From positions 36,209 to 100,208 of the forward strand of contig CAJNDS010000640.1 of assembly GCA_905221605.1 (NCBI GenBank): 64,000 nt of DNA, written 5' to 3'. Source of the DNA: Symbiodinium natans. Its lineage: Eukaryota > Sar > Dinophyceae > Suessiales > Symbiodiniaceae. Shown here piece by piece: positions 55,950-64,000 of this stretch. Position 1 is the stretch's first letter; the number at the start of each line of letters is the position of its first letter. The notes beneath the pieces were generated by a model. That model was not told where the DNA came from. It was given only the letters and a program-made list of their open reading frames with translations, and did no database searches. Made by a program: the position numbers and the translations under genes.

Positions 55950-57082
55950 CAGCACCTTGACTTGCACATTCTTCTGTCTACGTCTATCAGAATGGCTCAA
56001 GGTTGACCAGTCTTGTCCAGGACGGCCAAATTCTGGCACTGAGCTTCTCTCAGGGCCTCGCAGATGTGGAGGGCATAGGCCCTGCGAGCCCTGTGAGAGC
56101 TTTTGTTACATGAGGATTTGTCTTTCGGGCATGTCATGGTCGCAGGTTTCTTCTTGCAAGCCTGGTGCCGCACACATTGTGGCGAGGACACCAAACGAGA
56201 GAGATGTAGTCAATGTAGTTAATGTAAAGAATTGCATAACAATTCTTATAAATAGCGAGACAGAGGTAGAGAGAGAGAGAGAGAGTCATGTCATGTCATA
56301 TCATGTCATGCGGAGTCATTCACGGCGTCGAATTCCAGCTGCCGTGCAGGAACCAGGGCCAGCATCTTTGGACGCCCGCGTTGTTTTAGAAGGTGCTGTG
56401 AACAATGCCTGGAGCCCATGGGACCGTCGCGCAATTTTGAACCTGACATGATGCTGCACGCATCCGCAAGTCAAGAGATCGAGATCCGAGCGTTGCTTCC
56501 CGGAATCCAGTGTGCATGATTTACGAGGCTGTACTCTGCAGATGTGCCAGCCAAGACAGGCCTGTTTGTGATGTGAGTGGACTAAGGGGTTCCCAAAGCT
56601 GGACTCTTCCTTCACGTACCTCCATAGACGTGAGCTCGCCACGAGAGTCGGAGACTCAGCTCCCAGCCACCTTGGGGTTTTAATATGGGGTTTGGACATC
56701 AAAACGATGTTTCCCTTCGTGGCGGGGTTTGTTTTGTAATTGCATGAGGGGTTCTGCCATAACATGGGATGAGGTATCACCCTCACGATCACTTTGAAGC
56801 CTTGCAGACTATTGGCTCAGTAAACTTTTATTTCGTGATCAACTCGAAGGGCGTGTTGGAATCATGTCTGTGATGGCAAGCCTTCACGGGTAATCCTGCG
56901 CCTCCTATCCGCAACCTGAGACAACCTCGATTCGTTGGCACAGATCAAAGCTTTGATGCAGCTGATATTGAGGGGTCACGGGATGCTTCACCTCAGGCTC
57001 CTACGGCAGTACCCTTAGTGACTCTGCAGCCGTAGCCTCTGTAGCGGTACGTTCGAGCAGCTTGCCTCGCTTGTTACGAGCC
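55950..57082. other. Gene-poor stretch with a GA/TCATG microsatellite
   Basis: GA repeats then TCATG repeats occupy 56264-56312. A short + strand exon candidate (about 56351-56451, EPGPASLDARVVLEGAVNNA) follows. A loosely palindromic stretch at 56672-56765 (TATGGGGTTT..., AACATGGGATG) may be another decayed MITE. The last 300 bp are upstream flank of the large gene. Confidence 0.4.
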
Positions 57083-60016
57083 ATGGGGTCTGCCTCCTCC
57101 ATCTCTTCTGCATCGGCCACTGCCTCGGCCATGGTTCAAAACATACAGCCGCCAGCAGCAGCTTCAGCAGTAGCCTCCGCAGTGTCGTCAGCAGCCGTTC
57201 CCCTAATAAGCAAGCACCTGGGCGAGTTCGTAGGTTCATCGCCGAAGGACTCCTCCATCAATCTTGTGCAACTGTTATCACTTGCTCAGTGGCAGCTGAG
57301 CTGTGAAGCCGACGTAAGAAGGATGGTGTTCACCTATTTCCTCATCCTCGCAGCTAAGAAGACCCTCAGCCATACTTCCATGATAAAGTTTGCAAGGCTA
57401 TTTCTTGACATTGGCCCGGAGATGGCACTTCCCGAAGTGGAAGGGCAAGATGTTGTGGCCTGGTCCAACTTGCGGGATGCCGCAGATGACTGTGAGCTGG
57501 ACGACGCATCAAACGAGGCAAAGCTGGCAAAGTTGGAAGCTCTCCTCCAGACCACGTCTATGAGCGCGTTAGAGTCCGATTGGAAGCCGGACACGTGGCA
57601 CGTGCCAGAGACGTCTGCAGCTTTGGGATTTCGCGAAGAAGCACTGCCAGTTCTCATGAAGAAGGCGGATCCTATTGTCAGAGCCTTGACAGGGAGATGC
57701 GACGAAACGAGCCCAGGTGAAAGCACAGCAGCTGGAGAGTCTGCTGGGCATTCTGCTGCCAAGCAAGTTGCCATGGCCATACCCTTGATGATCCAAGTCT
57801 CACACAGTTGCAGACGTGTGGTTCAGCTGCTGGAAGACGCCGTGCATCCGCTATTTGGTCAGAGCTCCCTCCAGTCCACGTGGCTTGTGGAGTCATGCAA
57901 GTTCGTTTTGCCTGCCGGCCGCTGCCCTCTGACTGGTTTGGACTTTGAGCAAAGTTTCACGTTCCATTCGTTCGGCCTGAACTTGCTAGATCGACTGCGG
58001 GAGGATGTCAGCAGCCTGGATGATGCAAAGATTCTGCAAGAGTTGGGTGACACCAACTCACCCTGCCAATCCTTTACCACCAACAGCCGATCCGGAGCGA
58101 TTTTTTTGACTTCATCCACTGGCAGCTTCATCATAAAAACAATCTCACGGAAGGAGGCCCAGGCTTTGATGGACGTGATGCCCAAATATGTGCAGAGGAT
58201 GTGTGGTGATCGTGTAGGGTCCATGCTGGGTAGATACCTGGCCCTCTTTCGCCTCAATCTTGGTGGGCTACAGGGATCTCGTTATATCACCATCATGCAA
58301 TCCGTCATGGATCCCTTGCCTCAAGTGTCGCTCCTGGCACTCTATGACCTGAAGGGTTGTGCAGTTGGCCGCCACGTCCTGGACGTGTCCTCAGAGTTTG
58401 TACGTAAGGATCAGAACTGGCTGGATGATGGTGGGCGTCTGCAGCTGTGCCCGGAGGATGCTCTGAGGCTCCGGCAACGACATGAGCGCGACACAACATT
58501 TCTCAGTATGTGCAATATCATGGACTACAGTATCCTCGTGGGCATTGCCTTGAACGACGACACCAGCGGAACAGACTATGGCACCGAGGTTCTGCAGAGT
58601 GCAGATGGAAAGTATTTTTATTTCATCGGCATCATTGATTTTCTGGTGGAGTACGGGCTCACAATGAGGTTGTACCATTTGCTCAAGCACGAAATGCGAG
58701 GGATGAACAAGAAGGACTGTGTTGTCATTGACCCGGACTACTACGCCGAGCGCCAGCGCCAGTTCTTCCGCGACGTTTTGCTGGACCCAAGTGTGGCGAG
58801 CAGCGACGTGGACTCATTGGTAGCAGCAGAGATTGCTTCACTTCCGCCGCCTTTCTATGACGAGGACCTGTGGATTGCCTCTTGTCGGCCTCCTGTGCAG
58901 CTCGACCGCTTGTTGGATGACTGCCAGCTGTACCAGCCAGATTGCCGACACTTCTGTGAACATGGGCAGAAGTGTGAGCTTTTCAAGGCGCAGGCGCGAA
59001 CTCTCACGCACGCGCAGCAACGCAAAGTGGAGGCACACTGCGAGTTCTTCTTGCATCCATCAGGTGAGGCTGCCAAGTTGTCGAAAATCCATGAGGCGTC
59101 CTGTAGGAACAAGGAGGGCGTCTGGGCCGAAACTTGGGGAGCTTATGAGTACTGGAGTATTGATGGCTCGGGGTCAGACTTCCCATGTGAGCTCAGTGAC
59201 TGCCAAGTCTTAATTTATGTCCACGGCTTTCGCACCCCCTTCCACCGAGCCATGAGCTTTCTGTATTTGCTGCAGCAGCGTCTGCGGATGGAACCTGAGG
59301 GAAAGCGCACGAATGTCATTGGGTTCTTATGGCCAAGCCACAAAACCTCCTATCCTGGGGCACGTGCGAAGGTTCCGGGGGCGGCGTTGAAGCTGCGAGG
59401 GCTTCTGCAGAGCTTGCATTCAACTGGATGCACTGTAACAGTGGTCGGCCACTCTTTGGGGGCCAGAGTGGCCCTGTCAGCCGTGAAGGATGCATTCCCT
59501 GACACCTTAGTTGCGAACATGTTTTTGATTGGGGCCGCGGTTCTTCACAATGCCTTGAGCAACGCTGGAGATTTTCCGCGTGAGTCGCTCGCAGTTCGGT
59601 CGATCACGGCTTTCTACTCTAAAAACGACGCGGTTCTGGCAGGGGGCTTCAGTCTTGCTGAAGCAAGCTCCAGATGCGGCACTAAACTCACTAAAGCCGA
59701 CGCAGCTATGGGATTTCGTGGAATATCTGAGCCCCTCCCCCCTGGCTGCTTCTCCTGCGATGTCTCTTCGACGGTCCCTTCTCACTCTGCAGATGATTAC
59801 ATTCTGTCCTCCCCTGTCATGTCCGCTATCGTTGCGGCTGCGTCCAGGGAGTCTGGGGAGCTGCCCGAGACTTCAGGGCAGGCAGAAGCCTTCCTAAGCA
59901 GCGTGAGACTGATGCGAAGCGAGACTGTGGAAGACCATGAAGGAACTGCCAGTCTGTCAGATGAGGATAGCGGATCCGAGGCGCCAAAAGCCCCAATGGC
60001 TCCTCCAGACACCTGA
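57083..60016 (+). CDS. Phosphatidylinositol phosphate kinase fused to an alpha/beta hydrolase
   Basis: Predicted 977 residues from ATG at 57083 (GCCATGG; MGSASS fits an N-myristoylation signal). Residues about 330-570 are a PIP kinase core: nucleotide-binding loop and Lys352 (GSFIIKT, 347-353), DLKG (422-425; the usual DLKGS has Cys426), the catalytic NIMDYSILVG (MDYS 480-483), metal-binding IID (517-519) and DPDYYAERQRQFF. Residues 621-658 hold a Cys/His cluster (C621, C625, C631, H652, C653, H658; ending HP) resembling a small zinc finger. Residues 705-910 are a DUF900-type alpha/beta hydrolase: YVHGF (oxyanion side, His714), GFLWPSHKTSYPGA, nucleophile Ser791 in VVGHSLGA, probable Asp849 (SKNDAV) and His901 (PSHSADDY). 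It would phosphorylate membrane phosphoinositides and perhaps cleave an ester or lipid. There is no intron in 2.9 kb. Domains are clear; substrates are inferred. Confidence 0.9.
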   Translation: MGSASSISSASATASAMVQNIQPPAAASAVASAVSSAAVPLISKHLGEFVGSSPKDSSINLVQLLSLAQWQLSCEADVRRMVFTYFLILAAKKTLSHTSMIKFARLFLDIGPEMALPEVEGQDVVAWSNLRDAADDCELDDASNEAKLAKLEALLQTTSMSALESDWKPDTWHVPETSAALGFREEALPVLMKKADPIVRALTGRCDETSPGESTAAGESAGHSAAKQVAMAIPLMIQVSHSCRRVVQLLEDAVHPLFGQSSLQSTWLVESCKFVLPAGRCPLTGLDFEQSFTFHSFGLNLLDRLREDVSSLDDAKILQELGDTNSPCQSFTTNSRSGAIFLTSSTGSFIIKTISRKEAQALMDVMPKYVQRMCGDRVGSMLGRYLALFRLNLGGLQGSRYITIMQSVMDPLPQVSLLALYDLKGCAVGRHVLDVSSEFVRKDQNWLDDGGRLQLCPEDALRLRQRHERDTTFLSMCNIMDYSILVGIALNDDTSGTDYGTEVLQSADGKYFYFIGIIDFLVEYGLTMRLYHLLKHEMRGMNKKDCVVIDPDYYAERQRQFFRDVLLDPSVASSDVDSLVAAEIASLPPPFYDEDLWIASCRPPVQLDRLLDDCQLYQPDCRHFCEHGQKCELFKAQARTLTHAQQRKVEAHCEFFLHPSGEAAKLSKIHEASCRNKEGVWAETWGAYEYWSIDGSGSDFPCELSDCQVLIYVHGFRTPFHRAMSFLYLLQQRLRMEPEGKRTNVIGFLWPSHKTSYPGARAKVPGAALKLRGLLQSLHSTGCTVTVVGHSLGARVALSAVKDAFPDTLVANMFLIGAAVLHNALSNAGDFPRESLAVRSITAFYSKNDAVLAGGFSLAEASSRCGTKLTKADAAMGFRGISEPLPPGCFSCDVSSTVPSHSADDYILSSPVMSAIVAAASRESGELPETSGQAEAFLSSVRLMRSETVEDHEGTASLSDEDSGSEAPKAPMAPPDT

Positions 60017-60084
60017 GCAGCGTGGAAAAAGCTCCGACCGCCATCCCGCAGTTTGCTAAGAGGAGCTGCAGCGTCTTTGGTTTT

Positions 60085-60165
60085 GACAAAGACGCAGCTA
60101 GAAGGTTTTTTATCGCATCTGTCGAAGACGCAACTAGAAGGTCTGCATGGAAGACGAAAAGGTAA
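60085..60165. repeat. Short direct repeat around GACGCARCTAGAAGG
   Basis: AAGACGCAGCTAGAAGG (about 60088) recurs as AAGACGCAACTAGAAGG (about 60126), 38 bp apart, with related AGACGAAAAGG after it. One frame encodes repeated DAARR/DATRR motifs. It lies 70 bp past the kinase-hydrolase stop. Confidence 0.6.
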
Positions 60166-60302
60166 ACATGTAATCGTCGTTCCCGAGCCCGAGCCTCCCT
60201 TTCGCTCCCATGACAAGGCAGCCACGGCAAAGGCAGCTGCTGCTGCAGCAGCTGAAAGGCTAGGCGCCGGGGCCCCCAGGACCTGTTTTCGGCCCGCTTA
60301 CA

Positions 60303-60539
60303 ATGCCAACGGCTCCGCTGGAACTGCCTCTGAACCTGGCTGTTGCAGCGCCGCTGTGCGCCGCTGCATCTCAGGTAACCACATTCCTGCTCGAGTGGGA
60401 TGAGTGCCGCGCACAACTGTCGTTGCTGAAGTTTCTCCGCGGTCCATTGCCTGCATCGCAATCAGAACGGCGCCTTGTGAGTTTGCGGCTTAGGCTTCGG
60501 TTGCTAGCGGACGACTTCTCGAAAAAGTTGCGAGGCTAG
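60303..60539 (+). CDS. 78-codon reading frame, function unknown
   Basis: From ATG at 60303 the frame reads MPTAPLELPLNLAVAAPLCA, AASQVTTFLLEWDECRAQLS, LLKFLRGPLPASQSERRLVS and LRLRLRLLADDFSKKLRG, then TAG. Leu/Arg-rich helical composition. It could be a small gene or the last exon of one; a - strand frame overlaps it. Confidence 0.4.
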   Translation: MPTAPLELPLNLAVAAPLCAAASQVTTFLLEWDECRAQLSLLKFLRGPLPASQSERRLVSLRLRLRLLADDFSKKLRG

Positions 60540-61187
60540 CCTGCCATCGATGGATGAGACCGATGTACTTTTTGTGTACTTTGTCTGCCAGGTCGACGAT
60601 TGATTTACGATTCTGAGACACTCTCTCATGCAGAGGCTTCCGTGCATAGTTGGAATCATTCCCATCCTGGTGTGTCAAAGTCGAGGTGGCTTTTGCGCTC
60701 GTGGTACAAGCCTTAGAGAGCCTGCTGTTTAAAGCTCGATACGCTCGCCACCCTCACGGGGACCAAGGTTGAGTCACTTGGCAAAGCAGTCTCTTCAAGT
60801 GTTTGGCCACAGCCTCGTTGGCAAGAACACCCATAGCGTACTGAGCCAAAATAGAAAACATGCACAAACTGGTCGGATGTCGAAGCAGCATTGCAGGCTA
60901 GACTATCGCGTCACCTTCGGCTACGACCGACTATTTGGGCACGACTGATGCTGAGTTGTAGCCAGAGGCGTTCAGCACAGGGAGTTAAGGCATTGCGCAA
61001 CGGTTGCTTAGGTCCGCGGCATTGCGGATGTGGATTTGCCTGCTGCCTTCCACCCAGCAAGTGTTTCAAGCTTCGATGGTAAGTCATCTGGGCGAGGTTT
61101 GCTCATTGTTCATGACATGGAAATGTGAGTCAAGGATGCTTAATAAGGACGCATGCCATGTCAGCACCCAGGATCATGTGCATGCAG

Positions 61188-61350
61188 CCGCTGCGTGAAG
61201 CTTGGCCTTCATCAACAGCGCTTTGAGCGCACCGTCTGGGCTTGTCTGCGAGCAGTTGTCAAAAAGGTGATCCGAAAGAAGCTTCAAATCGCCAAAGACA
61301 GTCCGGACTTCTGGTGCTGGAAGGCCGCAGCAGAATTGCTCGAGTCCTGA
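61188..61350 (+). CDS. Terminal exon, basic helical region
   Basis: After TGCATGCAG the frame reads RCVKLGLHQQRFERTVWACL, RAVVKKVIRKKLQIAKDSPD and FWCWKAAAELLES, then TGA. The Lys/Arg-rich middle and the aromatic end are protein-like and no other frame is comparable. The exact acceptor is uncertain. Function unknown. Confidence 0.5.
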
Positions 61351-61599
61351 TCACGGCTTAAAGCGTCTGGGAAGAAATCCCTCAAATGACGGAAGGCTCA
61401 ACAGTGCAAAACCAGCCCCGTGGAGATCCTTGGTTGCATATTGTGAATGGCATATTGCAGCTTAGACTCCGTGATGTTCTCTGTTTCCTTTCAGGCCGAG
61501 CGCTGAGATCATCTTCTCCTCCTGGTTAGAGGCTGTGGAGAAGCCACTTAAAGCCCACGTTCCCAACCGCTTCAAGTCGCTTCTGATTATCTGATGTCT

Positions 61600-61912
61600 C
61601 CATCACCTGGCAGGCTGCGGACCTACAAAAGGTCAACTTCGGTGGCGCAACTTCCGGATCAGGACGACCTCTCTGCTCTGGCTGTGCGAGCCATGCGAGC
61701 GAGAGGGTTTGCGTGGTGTACAGCGCGCAGGTTTGGGCAGCAGTTTCTGGCACTGGTGGACATCCAACCCTGAGGCCTACAGAGCCGGAAGATGCTGGAA
61801 TGTGGTGGTTTCGGATTCTTACAGCTGCGATTGTACACGGCACCTGCACACGCCTGCACTGTTCAATCAAGGGCCAGGGTTTGGGCTCAAGCGTGGAGCC
61901 TGACCTGCCCCC
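61600..61912 (+). CDS. Coding region, reading frame changes within
   Basis: First part: LRTYKRSTSVAQLPDQDDLS then ALAVRAMRARGFAWCTA, ending AG|GTTTGG in phase 2. Second part, another frame: GLGSSFWHWWTSNPEAYRAG then RCWNVVVSDSYSCDCTRHLH to a TGA at 61903. A third frame is open over the same bases. Whether the GT is used as a donor, or the second part is the exon, cannot be told from sequence alone. Confidence 0.35.
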
Positions 61913-62131
61913 CGCCGTCGCCTCTGCGGACCCAGGCCGGCCATTGGCTTGACATTGATGGATCAAGAGATGGACCCTTGTGGAACCTTAGGAATTGCGA
62001 TTCAGCATCTTCAACCGAGGACACAGCCTGCCCGGCCACCGGTTCCAGCACGATGCGTCCGGCTGAGTTGCGAAAACCAGGAAGTTGATGCAAGTTTGTG
62101 TACAGAAAAGCACAAGCTGGCCTTCATCCAG

Positions 62132-62294
62132 GTCCTCCGATAGCATCTCCAGCAGATGGCAGGCCCTTGGCTCGCGAGAAGCAAGACAGCAGTGGCAAGT
62201 ATGTCAAGGCGTCTCACTCCATCCTGCGCAGGCGGCACGAATGAAGTTTCATGCCGTCTACCGGATGTCGCGAAGAACGCCGGTGGGGATCTCA
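62132..62294 (+). CDS. Internal exon, function unknown
   Basis: After TTCATCCAG the frame reads SSDSISSRWQALGSREARQQ, WQVCQGVSLHPAQAARMKFH and AVYRMSRRTPVGIS, ending at a GTATAT donor (phase 2 in, phase 0 out). A second frame (PPIASPADGRPLAREKQDSS to a TGA at 62242) is also plausible. Confidence 0.4.
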
Positions 62295-62350
62295 GTATAT
62301 CTCAGTGCAACACTGCAGAATGGGGCTAGCTATCTGACCAGCACATTTCT

Positions 62351-62439
62351 AGGTGGGACTTTACTACTGTACAACTTTAGCACTTTATGAGTTTTGGGGT
62401 TCCTCTAATTTCATATTAAGGGAGCTAAAAGTCACACCT
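62351..62439. mobile_element. Palindromic element
   Basis: AGGTGGGACTTT at the left end is matched by AAAAGTCACACCT at the right. The 89-bp element is AT-rich inside, in contrast to its flanks. It begins 56 bp after the exon at 62132-62294 and is probably intronic. Confidence 0.55.
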
Positions 62440-62888
62440 TTATTGGAGGGGTCAAAGAGCAACCAAGATTTAGAGCTTCACGTGGTGCGGCATGAATTGG
62501 TAGGTCAGCATGTGTGTACGAAGGGAATGACTGGAATTGACTGGAAGTAGCCTCAGTCGTAGGGAAGAGTCGAGAAGTTTTTCACAATTCTGCGCGCAAA
62601 GAATAGCAAGACACGGCGAACCTCCAACTCTCTGAAAACAAAGAAAAAGTTGAGATGAGCTTCGGGAATGGAAGGCAAACGCATATTCCAGAATCATCCA
62701 GCACCACCCCAATATGAACCGGTGCTTCAGAAATTTCAGAGACGGGGCTGCATGTGCATGCGCCAAGGTGTTGCACACAGGCCTGCCCGATGGCCAGCCG
62801 ACACCGGCTGGGCACCCTGATTTCCCGAACCCGGACTGTGATGATAAATCATGCAAACACAGTAGCTAGTGTGTCATGCTGAACCCAG

Positions 62889-63001
62889 TTGGAAGAGCTG
62901 GAAGATTTGGACCCCGTGGAGCTGGAGGAGAGAAGTGTCCTCGCGAGGGCATCGATACATAGCTACCTTGCTGCCATCTGGAACACGGGAGGTTGCAGCA
63001 G
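62889..63001 (+). CDS. Internal exon, acidic start
   Basis: After GAACCCAG the frame reads LEELEDLDPVELEERSVLAR, ASIHSYLAAIWNTGGCS and ends AG|GTACGG in phase 2. Strongly protein-like; no competing frame of equal quality. Function unknown. Confidence 0.5.
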
Positions 63002-63656
63002 GTACGGGTGCGCAATCAGGGACGGCGATCGCTACAGGTTGTTTATTGTTGTTTCAAGCTTCAGCATTTCGAGCAGAATTGCAGCAGATTCACAAAACGA
63101 CATGACATAGGCCCGCACGTGATTAGGAGTCGCTGCATATTCCAGAAGGCCCAATGAAGCCGAGAGCCGATACAATCGACAGGACCGTGAGGTACAGCAG
63201 CAGGGCCTTATCAGACGAGCCTCGGCCAAGCAGCTGCATGGAGCGCAGGCAGGATGGCTTTGATGTTCTCTTATCCCGACCGTTTAGAGTTTAGACCTGG
63301 ATAAGATTCAGGTTCTGTATTCTACTGCTCACAGGACACGAAGCCATTCGTTCCTGCTGCCGTCCGCCACCCACGGATCCTGAGCAATGTTGCATGAATT
63401 CTGGATACTCTGGCAGAGTCAACTAACTCACCAGAGGTGTTGGCAGTGATCATCGGCATTGCCTCGGTAGTCCCGTACAACATGGCTGAAGACCAAGTGG
63501 CCGCGTAGACGGCGTTGCACAACTCTTGCGCTCCACATCTCCGATCGTCTTCCCTGCAAGTGCAGAAAGTCGTGGCTCACAGGTCTTGCGCGGAGACCCT
63601 GGCTCACCGCTTTTTATTAGCTTCTGTTTGCACCACCCTTACAGTGCCCTTACAGG

Positions 63657-63959
63657 GTGATTTGTTGGCCCTGCTTGTACTTTTGGTGCACCTGTAGCTT
63701 CTGCGATAACTGTCACAAAAGCAACGGACTTTTTCCAAGGCACTTGGCGATCATCGGCAGCAGTCTGCATCACGCAGCGGACCTGATCAGGGAGAGAAGT
63801 GCCCCTCCAAGCGTGTGCAGCATCTTGCAAATGCGAGTGCGTGACGGCACGAGAGGTATTCCGTTCAAATATCATGCTGCACGCTCAGACATCCCTCCTA
63901 CAAGTACTTGCAATTCTCAATTTAGCGTGTTGTTTGCACAGATGAGTATTATCGAGTAA
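63657..63959 (+). CDS. Coding segment near the window end
   Basis: The frame contains KSNGLFPRHLAIIGSSLHHA, ADLIRERSAPPSVCSILQMR and VRDGTRGIPFKYHAARSD, with a TAA at 63957. The first third (about 63657-63715) is probably intron. A - strand frame overlaps it. No family recognised. Confidence 0.4.
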   Translation: MICWPCLYFWCTCSFCDNCHKSNGLFPRHLAIIGSSLHHAADLIRERSAPPSVCSILQMRVRDGTRGIPFKYHAARSDIPPTSTCNSQFSVLFAQMSIIE

Positions 63960-64000
63960 CTTGTAGCCAGAGCCTGGCGGTCCTGCATCTTCAGGGATTG

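Noticed and set aside
60840..60865. Possible spliced-leader relic (complement of TTTTGGCTCA) and a GGCTCAAG near 55992
   Set aside because: Only 8-10 bases match the known dinoflagellate leader end and neither sits just upstream of a gene start; expected by chance.
1..64000. tRNA, rRNA, snRNA or riboswitch genes
   Set aside because: No conserved box sequences or foldable cores were recognised by eye; a covariance-model search would be decisive.

Overview
The window looks like nuclear DNA of a dinoflagellate, most likely a symbiotic Symbiodiniaceae type. No database was searched. The signs are: many short exon-like stretches separated by small introns (about 50-150 bp); acceptors of the form AG|G; donors that are often GC or GA instead of GT; plant-type telomere repeat (TTTAGGG/CCCTAAA) scattered at internal sites; head-to-tail gene arrays; and a nuclear gene for a small photosystem II subunit that would be plastid-encoded in most algae. 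There are no bacterial operons, and no rRNA or tRNA genes that I recognise.

Layout. 0-0.3 kb holds a broken Ty3/gypsy reverse-transcriptase remnant. 1.4-6.1 kb has several exon chains on the + strand, ending at a dense telomere-repeat block (6.15-6.44 kb). 10.8-13.5 kb is a multi-exon membrane-protein gene. 13.5-22.5 kb carries further + strand exons without recognisable function. 23.06-23.74 kb is an intact DUF1295-type membrane enzyme. 25.3-31.5 kb holds several more + strand genes (25.3-25.9, 28.5-29.1 and 30.0-31.5 kb). 35.5-37.3 kb is the one region where coding evidence favours the - strand. 41.6-44.9 kb holds coiled-coil or acidic exons and a clear gene 3' end. 45.8-53.0 kb contains a small 111-residue gene followed by five copies of a gene whose last exons encode a PsbM-like protein; three of these copies are in a near-perfect 1149-bp tandem array. 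57.08-60.02 kb is a 977-codon intronless gene joining a phosphatidylinositol phosphate kinase, a Cys/His cluster and an alpha/beta hydrolase. The end of the window holds more + strand exons.

The two best-supported functional stories are the PsbM array and the kinase-hydrolase fusion. In the PsbM array, two diverged copies differ at 19 nucleotides over 37 codons without one amino-acid change, which also fixes the exon borders. In the fusion, both enzymatic halves keep their motif residues. Between genes and inside introns lie small palindromic (MITE-like) repeats of at least two families, mononucleotide runs, microsatellites and interstitial telomere repeat.

Most exon models here were built by eye from reading-frame quality, splice phase and AG|G borders. 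Where only isolated exons could be read, the true gene limits are unknown.
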